Source of the DNA: Stenotrophomonas raiganjensis (SeqCode)
Lineage (GTDB): Bacteria; Pseudomonadota; Gammaproteobacteria; Xanthomonadales; Xanthomonadaceae
Assembly (NCBI RefSeq): GCF_030658505.1
Contig: NZ_JAUTXR010000109.1
Coordinates: 8,396-72,395 of the forward strand
Direction: 5' to 3'
Length of the DNA stretch: 64,000 nt
Below are positions 24,659 to 32,107 of this stretch, piece by piece. The stretch's first letter is position 1. The number at the start of each line of letters is the position of its first letter. A program made the translations under genes and the position numbers. The notes under the pieces are model-generated. The model saw only the letters and a program-made list of their open reading frames with translations. It searched no databases and had not been told where the DNA came from.

Positions 24659-26740
24659 ATGCCCATCCCTGCCCTGCAACCGGCCCGCTTGCCGCTGGCT
24701 GCCGCCCTCACCCTGTGCCTGCTTCCCGCTGCCAGCGCCCTTGCCCAGGACAGCACCACCACACTGGACAGCATCCAGGTCTCCGGCAGCTGGCTGGGCA
24801 CCGGCCTGCATGACAGCGTGAAGAGCTTCGCCGGCGCGCGCACCGTGGTCGACCGCCAGCGCATCGAGGCCAGTGGCGCGGCCAGCATCGGCGATGCCAT
24901 GCGCCGCATCCCCGGCGTGCAGGTCACCGACAACTCCGGCACCGCCGGCAGTTCGGTGTCGCTGAACATCGGCGTGCGCGGCCTGACCGGCCGCTACTCG
25001 CCGCGCTCGACCGTGCTGCTCGATGGCGTGCCGCTGGCGGTGGCGCCGTATGGCCAGCCGCAGCTGTCGTTCGCACCGACCAGCCTGTCCAACATCGAGT
25101 CGATCGACGTGGTGCGCGGCGGCGGCGCGGTGCGCTACGGGCCGCAGAACGTGGGCGGCATCATCAACTTCAGCACACGCGCCATTCCCACCGAGGCCGG
25201 CCTGCACGGCGAAGCGGGCGTGCGCCATACCGCCTACGATCATGGCAGCGGTGACAGCACCCAGTACAACGCCTTCCTCGGCGGTACCGCTGGCAACGGG
25301 CTGGGCGCCGCCCTGCTCTACTCCGGCCAGGACGGCCGCGGCTGGCGCCAGGGCAGCGGCGACCGTTTCAACGATCTCGCGCTGAAGTTCGCCTACGCCA
25401 TCGACGAACAGCAGGAACTGCGTGCCAAGCTGTCCTACTACGATGTGCGCTCGTTGACCCCAGGCGGCTTGACCCGTGCGCAATACGAGGCCGATCCGTT
25501 CCAGAACACCCGCCCGACCGACTTCTGGAAGGGCCATCGCACCGGCATCGACCTGGGCTACACCAACACGTTGTCGGCCAACAGTGAATTCGAGGTGCTG
25601 GCCTATTACAACGAGAGCAGCCGCGCCAGCTCGCTGATCAACGCCGCCAACACCCAGCTGACCGTGCAACCGCGCGACTACCGCGTGCTGGGCATCGAGC
25701 CGCGCTATACCCAGCGCCTGCACTGGGGCAGCACGGTGCATGACGTCACCGCCGGTTACCGCTTCCTGCGCGAGCGTGGCAACGACCGCAGCTACACCGT
25801 CACCCGTCGCACCGGCGTGGCCGGCGCGACCACCCGCTTCGACAACGCCACCGACGCGCACTCCTTCTACATCGATGACCGCATCGCGATCGGCCAGTGG
25901 CGGATCACCCCGGGCGTGCGCATGGAATGGATCGACATGGACCGCCGCCAGGCCGGGGGCACGGCGACCTTCAGCAGCCGCAACGACAAGGCGCTGCCCT
26001 CGATCAACATCGCCTACCTGCTGACCCCGCAGCTGACCGTATTCGGCAACTACACCACCTCGTTCGGGCCGGTGCAGAACATCCAGCTGAATTCGCAGAG
26101 CGCCCGCAATCCGCTGAACCCGGAGGTGGCAAGGACCGCTGAACTGGGCGCGCGCTGGCAGGACGGTGCACTGCTCGCGGAAGTGACCGTGTTCAAGATG
26201 CGCTTCGACAACCAGATCCTGCAGGTGCCTGGGATCACCCCACCGACCTTCCAGAACATCGGTGCCACCGACCACAAGGGTGTGGAAAGCGCGCTGGAGT
26301 ACCACTTCGCCGAGGACAGTGCGCTGGCCGGGCTGGAGCTGTACGCCAACTACACCTGGACCAAGGCGATCCAGCAGTCCGGCGACAACCGTGGCCTGGA
26401 CGTGCCGTTCTACGCGCGCGACACCGACAGCGTCGGCGCCCGCTACGCGCTGGCCGGCTGGACCTTCAATGTCTCCAGCACCCACCAGAGCGGCCAGTTC
26501 TCCGATGCCGCCAACACCTGGGACGAGACTGCCGATGCGCGCGTGGGCCGCGTGCCGGGCGTGCGGCTGTGGAACGCGCAGGTGGCCTGGCAGGTACCGG
26601 GCCTGGGTGACAGCGAACTCGCGCTGGGCGTGAACAACCTGGCCGACAAGCGCTGGTACACCCGCAACGTCGATGGCAACGCCGGCCGCATGGTGGCCGC
26701 ACCGCGCACGTTCTACGTGCAGGGCCGCTACCGCTTCTGA
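24659..26740 (+). CDS. TonB-dependent iron-chelate receptor, FecA-like, no STN domain
   Basis: 693 residues. Signal peptide about 1-29 (ending ASALAQ), then TonB box region TLDSIQVSGSW. Plug domain about 45-160 (IGDAMRRIPGVQVTDNSGT, SIDVVRGGGAVRYGPQNVGG) and a 22-strand-type barrel ending VQGRYRF. The plug resembles FecA (RGLTGRYSPRSTVLLDGVP), but the N-terminal signalling domain is absent, so this receptor imports without sigma signalling. A Fur-like box and a perfect dyad lie directly upstream, which supports an iron role. The exact ligand (citrate or another carboxylate siderophore) is a guess. I chose the ATG at 24659 because the upstream residues overlap the operators. Confidence 0.88.
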   Translation: MPIPALQPARLPLAAALTLCLLPAASALAQDSTTTLDSIQVSGSWLGTGLHDSVKSFAGARTVVDRQRIEASGAASIGDAMRRIPGVQVTDNSGTAGSSVSLNIGVRGLTGRYSPRSTVLLDGVPLAVAPYGQPQLSFAPTSLSNIESIDVVRGGGAVRYGPQNVGGIINFSTRAIPTEAGLHGEAGVRHTAYDHGSGDSTQYNAFLGGTAGNGLGAALLYSGQDGRGWRQGSGDRFNDLALKFAYAIDEQQELRAKLSYYDVRSLTPGGLTRAQYEADPFQNTRPTDFWKGHRTGIDLGYTNTLSANSEFEVLAYYNESSRASSLINAANTQLTVQPRDYRVLGIEPRYTQRLHWGSTVHDVTAGYRFLRERGNDRSYTVTRRTGVAGATTRFDNATDAHSFYIDDRIAIGQWRITPGVRMEWIDMDRRQAGGTATFSSRNDKALPSINIAYLLTPQLTVFGNYTTSFGPVQNIQLNSQSARNPLNPEVARTAELGARWQDGALLAEVTVFKMRFDNQILQVPGITPPTFQNIGATDHKGVESALEYHFAEDSALAGLELYANYTWTKAIQQSGDNRGLDVPFYARDTDSVGARYALAGWTFNVSSTHQSGQFSDAANTWDETADARVGRVPGVRLWNAQVAWQVPGLGDSELALGVNNLADKRWYTRNVDGNAGRMVAAPRTFYVQGRYRF

Positions 26741-26802
26741 AGCCGTAGCCGCCCGATGCAGTGACGGCGGCGATCACGGTGGCGGCGTATCATGCCGCCA
26801 CC

Positions 26803-28575
26803 ATGTCATTGCCCGTTTCGCCATCGCGCCTGCATCTGGCCTTCCAGGGCCTGCGCCTGCGGCTGCGTGGCAGTGACCTGTGGTTCATTGCGCTTGCCCT
26901 GCTGGTCGGCCTGATCGCCGGCTACCTGACCCTGCTGCAGTCGGGTATCGCACGCTGGTTGCAGGGCACCCTGTACGGGCTGGACGACGGCATGCGCCTG
27001 AGCTCCCTGCCCTCGCTGACCTGGACCGCGTTGCTGGTGCTGCCACTGGGTGGCCTGCTGGTTGGCCTGGTCAGCCTGGCCGCGACCCGGCTCAAACGTC
27101 CCCTGCTGGATGCGGTGGAAGCCAACGCCCTGCACGGCGGCCGCATGTCGATGCGCGACAACCTGATCGTGCTGACCCAGACCCTGTTGTCCAACGGCTG
27201 CGGCGCCTCGGTCGGGCTGGAAGCCTCATACACGCAGATGGGCGCCGGCAGCGGCTCGCAGTTGGGTCGGGTGATGCGCCTGCGCCGCAACGACGTGCGC
27301 ATCCTGGTCGGCGCCGGTGCCGCCGGTGCCATCGCCGCCGCGTTCGGGGCACCGTTGGCGGGTGCGTTCTATGCCTTCGAGATCGTGATCGGCGCCTATA
27401 CCCCGGCTGCACTGGCGCCGGTGGCGGTAGCCGCCCTGGCTGGCGCCTTCGTGGCCGACCAGGCTGGGATCGAGGCCTACCTGCTGCCCGCCGCCGCGAC
27501 CATCGACGTGCGTGCCGCCGACTATGCCATCTACGGCCTGCTCGGCTGCTGCTGCGCGATGGTCGGTATCGTCATCATGCGCCTGATCGCCTCGATTGAA
27601 GGCACGGTCAAGCGCAGCCCGCTGCCTGCCTGGGGGCGGCCGGTGGTCGGTGGCCTGCTGCTGATTCCACTGGCACTGGCCAGCCCGCAGGTACTGTCGT
27701 CCGGACACGGCGCGCTGCACCTGGACCTGACCACGCATCTGCCGCTGGTCTGGATCGGTGGCCTGCTGACCCTGAAGTGCCTGGCCTCGGGTATCTCGCT
27801 GGGCTTCGGCTTCCGCGGCGGCCTGTTCTTCGCCTCACTGTTCATGGGCACCCTGGTCGGTGCGCTGTTTGCCGGCCTGCTGGCGCTGGCCACCGGTGTG
27901 CCGGTGATCGATGCCACATCGGCCGCGCTGGCGGGCATGGCGGCATTGGCTGCTGCGGTGGTAGGTGCGCCGATGACGATGGCCATGCTGGTGCTGGAGG
28001 GCACCCATGACTTCCTGCTGACCAGCGTGGTGATGAGCGCGGTGCTGGTCTCCAGCACGCTGGTGCGGCAGTGGTTCGGCTATTCGTTCTCGACCTGGCG
28101 CATGCATCTGCGCGGTGAAACCATCAGGAGTGCCCGCGACGTGGGCTGGGTGCAGAACCTCAATGCTGGCCGGCTGATGCGCAAGGGGGTTGCCACCGCT
28201 CCGGCCGATATCGATGCTGCCGCCTTCCGCCAACGCTTTCCGCTGGGCTCGGGCAGCCGGGTGATCCTGATCGACAGCGAAGGCCATTATGCCGGCATCG
28301 TACAGATCCCGCGCGTCTACGGTGATGGGGTGAAGCCGGAGACCATGATCGGCGAGCTTGCCGAGAACCGGGACATATCTCTGTCGCCGGCCGCCGACGT
28401 GGTCAGCGTGATGCAGCGCTTCGACCAGACCCAGGCCGACGAACTGGCCGTGGTCGCCGCCGACGGCCAGGTGCTGGGCGTCGTCTCCGAAGCTTTCGTG
28501 CGCAAGCGCTACGCCGAAGAACTGGACAAGCGCCAACGCGAGCTGATGGGCGAGCGGGTCGAGGACACCGACTGA
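26803..28575 (+). CDS. ClC-family chloride channel/antiporter with C-terminal CBS-like region
   Basis: 590 residues. The N-terminal 430 hold the ClC membrane domain with its two halves (GAGAAGAIAAAFGAPLAGAF and GMAALAAAVVGAPMTMAML). The filter motifs are unusual: the GREGP position reads SVGLEAS, keeping a glutamate, and the GxFxP position reads RGGLFFASL without the proline. The C-terminal 150 residues look like paired CBS modules (SRVILIDSEGHYAGIVQIPR and ELAVVAADGQVLGVVSEA). Such proteins move chloride or fluoride across the inner membrane. Ion and direction cannot be read here. It sits 62 bases downstream of the receptor gene, but no link is implied. Confidence 0.87.
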   Translation: MSLPVSPSRLHLAFQGLRLRLRGSDLWFIALALLVGLIAGYLTLLQSGIARWLQGTLYGLDDGMRLSSLPSLTWTALLVLPLGGLLVGLVSLAATRLKRPLLDAVEANALHGGRMSMRDNLIVLTQTLLSNGCGASVGLEASYTQMGAGSGSQLGRVMRLRRNDVRILVGAGAAGAIAAAFGAPLAGAFYAFEIVIGAYTPAALAPVAVAALAGAFVADQAGIEAYLLPAAATIDVRAADYAIYGLLGCCCAMVGIVIMRLIASIEGTVKRSPLPAWGRPVVGGLLLIPLALASPQVLSSGHGALHLDLTTHLPLVWIGGLLTLKCLASGISLGFGFRGGLFFASLFMGTLVGALFAGLLALATGVPVIDATSAALAGMAALAAAVVGAPMTMAMLVLEGTHDFLLTSVVMSAVLVSSTLVRQWFGYSFSTWRMHLRGETIRSARDVGWVQNLNAGRLMRKGVATAPADIDAAAFRQRFPLGSGSRVILIDSEGHYAGIVQIPRVYGDGVKPETMIGELAENRDISLSPAADVVSVMQRFDQTQADELAVVAADGQVLGVVSEAFVRKRYAEELDKRQRELMGERVEDTD

Positions 28576-28587
28576 CCCCGAAAAAGC

Positions 28588-28607
28588 GGACGGAGGGGAT
28601 TTGGTCG
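28588..28607. repeat. Half copy of the GGACGGAGGGGAT repeat
   Basis: GGACGGAGGGGATTTGGTCG, flanked by A-rich and T-rich tracts, matches 17 of 20 bases of the left arm of the large hairpin at 30725-30788. Only one arm is present. It lies between the ClC gene and the MgtC-like gene. Confidence 0.6.
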
Positions 28608-28676
28608 TTTTTGGCACATCCGGATCTCCATGCAGGGCGTGGTTCCACCGTCACATGGCCGAGGTAGACTCCGGCC

Positions 28677-29393
28677 ATGCGCTTCATTGAAACCTTCCAG
28701 GCCGGCCCCTTCGCCGACACCGTGGTCAGTCTGCTGGCCGCCTTCGTGCTGGGCACACTGATCGGAGCCGAGCGCCAGTACCGGCAGCGCACCGCCGGCC
28801 TGCGCACCAACGTACTGGTTGCGGTGGGTGCCGCCGCCTTCGTCGACCTGGGCATGCGCATCGCCGGCAGCGCCGAGGCGGTGCGGGTGATTTCCTACGT
28901 GGTCTCCGGCGTCGGTTTCCTCGGCGCCGGCGTGATCATGAAGGAAGGCATGAACGTGCGTGGCCTCAACACCGCCGCCACGTTGTGGTGCTCGGCGGCC
29001 GTGGGCAGCTGCACCGGTGCCGACATGCTGGCCGAGGGCGTACTGCTGACCGTGCTGATCATCGCCGGCAACACCCTGCTGCGGCCGCTGGTGAATGCGA
29101 TCAACCGCATCCCGATCAACGAGGCGGCGACCGAAGCCACCTACGAAGTGCGCCTGAGCGTGGATGCCGAAGCCGTGCCGCGGGTGCGCGAGCGCCTGGT
29201 CGATGCGCTGGAAGCGGCGCAGTATCCGGTCGGTGACGTGCAGGTGGTCGAGCATGCCGATGCGCCCACCGACGTGATCGCCGTGCTGGTCAGTACTGCG
29301 GTCAGTGCCGACGAGCTGGACGTGGTGCTGGCGCGGATGGAGCACGTGCCGGGCGTACTGCACGCCACCTGGGAAGTCAGTACCCGGGACTGA
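28677..29393 (+). CDS. MgtC/SapB-family membrane protein
   Basis: 238 residues. Four to five membrane helices occupy residues 1 to about 140 with family motifs VLGTLIGAERQYRQRTAGLR, SGVGFLGAGVIMKEG and LNTAATLWCSAAVGS. An ACT-like soluble domain follows (from YEVRLSVDAEAVPRV to the end). MgtC in pathogens supports growth at low magnesium and inside phagocytes by acting on the F-type ATPase. Whether this homologue does the same is unknown; SapB-type members are common in soil bacteria. It is monocistronic, with a hairpin 2 bases after the stop. Confidence 0.88.
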   Translation: MRFIETFQAGPFADTVVSLLAAFVLGTLIGAERQYRQRTAGLRTNVLVAVGAAAFVDLGMRIAGSAEAVRVISYVVSGVGFLGAGVIMKEGMNVRGLNTAATLWCSAAVGSCTGADMLAEGVLLTVLIIAGNTLLRPLVNAINRIPINEAATEATYEVRLSVDAEAVPRVRERLVDALEAAQYPVGDVQVVEHADAPTDVIAVLVSTAVSADELDVVLARMEHVPGVLHATWEVSTRD

Positions 29394-29395
29394 TT

Positions 29396-29416
29396 CATCC
29401 ACGCATGGCGTGGATG
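29396..29416. terminator. Perfect hairpin between convergent genes
   Basis: CATCCACGC-ATG-GCGTGGATG, a 9-bp perfect stem with a 3-base loop lying between the convergent mgtC-like and merR-like genes. No strong U-tract. It is probably a dispersed Stenotrophomonas palindrome serving as a bidirectional terminator. Confidence 0.6.
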
Positions 29417-29424
29417 CTCTTCCC

Positions 29425-29826
29425 TCACCCTCCCATGCGCTGCTGCGCACGCAGCAGTTTCCGGAACGAAGCGCACTTCCGGGCATCCTCTGCCTGCGGG
29501 CACGCCGCCGCACGCTGCAGATGCCGTCGCACCCGCTGCAGCTGGGTGATCTGCCGCTGCAGCACCTCGGCCTGCGCCAACAAGGCATCGCGGTCCAGGG
29601 TAATGCTTCCTCTCCGGGGCAATGACAACGCGATCTGCTGCAGCGACATCCCGGCCGCCTGGCCGAGACCGATCAGCGCCAGCCGTTCCAGCACCTGCTC
29701 GTCATACTGCCGGCGCAGGCCGCGACGGCCCAGCACCTGCAGCAACCCCAGCTGTTCGTAGTAACGCAGGGTCGAGGCCGGCACGCCACTGCGCTTCACC
29801 ACTTCGCCGATATCCAGTTCACGCAC
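29425..29826 (-). CDS. MerR-family transcriptional regulator
   Basis: 133 residues from a GTG start. The DNA-binding domain is typical (LDIGEVVKRSGVPASTLRYY, then EQLGLLQVLGRRGLRRQY), followed by a coiled-coil dimerisation helix (LLAQAEVLQRQITQLQRV). The short C-terminus has two cysteines nine residues apart (ACPQAEDARKCAS), which might bind metal or form a disulfide. It is divergent from the methyltransferase gene with a MerR-type dyad between them, so it likely controls that gene and itself. Confidence 0.87.
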   Translation of the reverse strand: MRELDIGEVVKRSGVPASTLRYYEQLGLLQVLGRRGLRRQYDEQVLERLALIGLGQAAGMSLQQIALSLPRRGSITLDRDALLAQAEVLQRQITQLQRVRRHLQRAAACPQAEDARKCASFRKLLRAQQRMGG

Positions 29827-29830
29827 GAGC

Positions 29831-29854
29831 TTGACCTCAAGTCGCCTTCAAGCA
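29831..29854 (+). promoter_or_regulatory. Probable MerR-type operator/promoter
   Basis: TTGACC (29831-29836) is a good -35 element. The following CCTCAAGTCGCCTTCAAGC resembles the CCTCAAGT...ACTTGAGG dyad bound by MerR-family proteins of the SoxR type, with a good left and a degraded right half. Such operators sit inside a lengthened 19-20 bp spacer; the -10 candidate (near 29856-29862) is poor. Confidence 0.45.
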
Positions 29855-29889
29855 TCAACCTATGGGCAACTTCGCAGCAGGACAAGGTC

Positions 29890-30717
29890 ATGCCCCACAC
29901 ATCCCCCGTTGACCAGAACGCGCTCTGGAATGGCAGCAGCGGCCACGCCTGGGTCGCCCAGCAGGCCATCCTTGATGGCCTGTTCCAGCCGATGGCCGAC
30001 CTGCTGGTGGCCGAACTTCCGGATACCGTCACGCAACTGCTGGATGTTGGCTGTGGCACCGGCGCCAGCCTGCTGGCATCGGCGACGGCGCGCCCAGCGG
30101 CGCACAGCACCGGCCTGGACATCTCTGCACCGATGCTGGCGCTGGCGCGCCAGCGCGCCGAGGCGGCGGGGCTGCACGCGGACTTCATCGTGGCGGACGC
30201 GCAGCGGCATCCACTGCCCCCTGTGCACTTCGATTGGATCCAGTCGCGGCTGGGGGTGATGTTCTTCGAGGATACCGGGGCCGCCTTCGCCAACCTGCAT
30301 CGCGCAGCGCGCCCCGGCGCCGGGCTTCGCTTCATTGCGTGGCGCGGCGCCGAGGAGAATCCGTTCATGACCACCGCCGAGCGCGCCATCGGCGATGCAC
30401 TGGAACTGCCGCCGCGGGTGCCCGGCATGCCGGGGCAGTTCGCCTTCGCCGATGGCGAACGCGTACGGCACCTGCTGCGGCTGGCAGGCTGGCACGACGT
30501 GGAGGTCACCGCAGTGGACCTGCCGTGCTCGATCGCACGCAAGGACCTGCCAGCCTACATCGGCCAGCTGGGCCCGTTGGGACTCGCCCTGCGATCGATG
30601 CCGAAGGAACGCGCCGAACCCCTGCTGGCCAGGGCGCTATCCGCATTCGCACCGTTCATCGCGGGCGACCGCGTACGTGTGGACGCAGCCTGCTGGCGGG
30701 TCCGCGCCCGCGCCTGA
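29890..30717 (+). CDS. SAM-dependent class I methyltransferase
   Basis: 275 residues with a Rossmann methyltransferase core. Motif I reads LLDVGCGTGASLL, the acidic residue after beta2 is in TGLDISAPML, and motif post-III falls around WIQSRLGVMFF, where small-molecule methyltransferases usually show a DxxxS/C-type strand. The C-terminal third is helical with an RHLLRLAGWHDVEVTAVDL strand pair. The substrate is unknown. It is divergent from the MerR-type gene, so induction by the MerR ligand is the natural expectation. Confidence 0.85.
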   Translation: MPHTSPVDQNALWNGSSGHAWVAQQAILDGLFQPMADLLVAELPDTVTQLLDVGCGTGASLLASATARPAAHSTGLDISAPMLALARQRAEAAGLHADFIVADAQRHPLPPVHFDWIQSRLGVMFFEDTGAAFANLHRAARPGAGLRFIAWRGAEENPFMTTAERAIGDALELPPRVPGMPGQFAFADGERVRHLLRLAGWHDVEVTAVDLPCSIARKDLPAYIGQLGPLGLALRSMPKERAEPLLARALSAFAPFIAGDRVRVDAACWRVRARA

Positions 30718-30724
30718 AAAATGC

Positions 30725-30793
30725 GGACGGAGGGGATCAAGTCGCACATGCCCCGGTTGTGCCGGAGACGACTTAATCCCCTCCGTCCCTTTT
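30725..30793. terminator. Large near-perfect hairpin with T-tract
   Basis: The 20-base arms GGACGGAGGGGATCAAGTCG (30725-30744) and its complement (30769-30788) differ at one position and are followed by CTTTTT on the plus strand. On the minus strand A-rich sequence flanks it, so it can terminate both the methyltransferase gene and the small gene beyond. A half copy occurs at 28588-28607, showing that it belongs to a repeat family. Confidence 0.85.
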
Positions 30794-30797
30794 TCTG

Positions 30798-31088
30798 CTA
30801 GAGCGCCTCGCCGGCGTCGGCCAAGCGCGATTCGATCAGTGCGTACCACTGCTGCAGCACGTCGATCAGCATGTCCAGCTCGGCATCGGTGCGCTGTGCG
30901 CGGCCGCTGCGCAGGCAAGCCTGGGCTTCCTGCAGCTGGGCCAGGAACCCGGCCACGGTGTCGGCCTGCAGGATCAGACCCGGCAGGCGCCGCCCGGGTA
31001 TGCGCACCACGGCATGATTGCCGAGCTGTCCATACACACTCAGTGTGGTTTCCGTCTTCATGGAAAGTGGCAGGAATTGGGCGTTCAT
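30798..31088 (-). CDS. Small conserved-looking protein of unknown function
   Basis: 96 residues from the ATG at 31088; another ATG at 31061 would give 87. Neither has a clear ribosome-binding site. The middle reads YGQLGNHAVVRIPGRRLPGL, a strand-rich segment with a well-defined GNHAVVRIPGR motif, followed by a helical C-terminus (LDMLIDVLQQWYALIESRL). No membrane segment, signal or catalytic motif is seen. Codon use and the adjacent terminator support a real gene. I cannot name a function. Confidence 0.6.
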   Translation of the reverse strand: MNAQFLPLSMKTETTLSVYGQLGNHAVVRIPGRRLPGLILQADTVAGFLAQLQEAQACLRSGRAQRTDAELDMLIDVLQQWYALIESRLADAGEAL

Positions 31089-31209
31089 CGCAGGCACCGT
31101 GGAAAACCTGAGCCGCCGGCAGGCATGGTCAACGGGGGAGACGTAACCATGTCCTGCCGACGGTCAGGGGGGACTCGGGATACGGGGGTGCGGCCCCGGC
31201 GTAGGTCGG

Positions 31210-32046
31210 TCAGCGCGGCTGGGCCATTCCGGCGATCTGCACGCGCCGGTTCGGCGCCAGGCAGGCGATCAGTTCGCGACGATTGCGCTGCTCGCACTGC
31301 ACGATCGGCTCGGCGGCGCCGCGCCCTTCGGCGCTGATGCTGGCGGCGGGCACCCCGCCCTGCACCAGCGCGCTGCGCACCGCTTCGGCGCGGCGCTGCG
31401 ACAAGGACTGGTTGTAGCTGGCACTGCCGATACGGTCGGTATATCCAGTCACCCGGATCGACTGCACCTGCGAAGCTTCGCGAACCTGTGCCAGGATGCC
31501 CTGCACCGCCTGCTGGCCCTCGGCGCTGAGCACGGCACTGTCGAAGCCGAACAGCGCATCGGCCGACAGTCGCAAGGGCTGCTCCGGCAGCGGTGCGGGT
31601 GCCGGCGGTGCCGGCGGCCGCGGCGGTTCGAGTACGGCCGCACACGACTCCGGCTTCCAATAGCCGCCCTGCGCGATGCCCTTGCCGTCGAAGCGGACCT
31701 GGAACTGGCAGGTGAAGTACTCCGCGCCCTGTGCGGTACGGAAGTTGAACAGGTAGTTCCACTCGCGCACGCCCCACATGCCTTCATTGAAATGCGGCGT
31801 GCCCAGCAGCGTGTACAGCTGGCGCTTGGTCATGCCCGGCGCGAAGCGGCGCAGGTCGGCGACGTCGGGATAGGTGCCTTCCTTCAGCGACGCCTTGGAG
31901 GCCTCGGGGAAGTGCACGGCCGTAGCTTCGGCAGGGCCATCGGCGGCCGGCGCATGGCTGCGGCAGGCGGCCAGCAGGCCCATCCCCAGGATCAGGCCCA
32001 GCATGGCGGTCATCTGGCCGCTGCGGGCGATGCAATGCTGTTTCAT
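31210..32046 (-). CDS. BamE-like + OmpA-like lipoprotein, TpgA-type partner of the adhesin
   Basis: 278 residues. A lipoprotein signal with lipobox LLAAC puts the acylated cysteine at residue 28. An N-terminal SmpA/OmlA (BamE)-like domain follows (FAPGMTKRQLYTLLGTPHF, WGVREWNYLFNF), then a proline-rich linker (PPRPPAPPAPAPLPEQP). The C-terminal OmpA domain carries the peptidoglycan-binding pattern GYTDRIGSASYNQSLSQRRA and NRRV. The same domain order defines TpgA of Acinetobacter, encoded beside the trimeric autotransporter Ata and needed to anchor it. Here too it lies 61 bases downstream of a trimeric autotransporter on the same strand, so the assignment by analogy is strong. Confidence 0.87.
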   Translation of the reverse strand: MKQHCIARSGQMTAMLGLILGMGLLAACRSHAPAADGPAEATAVHFPEASKASLKEGTYPDVADLRRFAPGMTKRQLYTLLGTPHFNEGMWGVREWNYLFNFRTAQGAEYFTCQFQVRFDGKGIAQGGYWKPESCAAVLEPPRPPAPPAPAPLPEQPLRLSADALFGFDSAVLSAEGQQAVQGILAQVREASQVQSIRVTGYTDRIGSASYNQSLSQRRAEAVRSALVQGGVPAASISAEGRGAAEPIVQCEQRNRRELIACLAPNRRVQIAGMAQPR

Positions 32047-32107
32047 GTCAGTCCCCCTATGGACGGTTCCGCGATGCCGGGCCGCGGCTGCGGCCCGGCG
32101 GCGGCGA

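Noticed and set aside
24617..26485. Open frame of 622 codons opposite the FecA-like receptor gene
   Set aside because: Another antisense shadow with Ala/Gly/His-rich translation and no recognisable domain.
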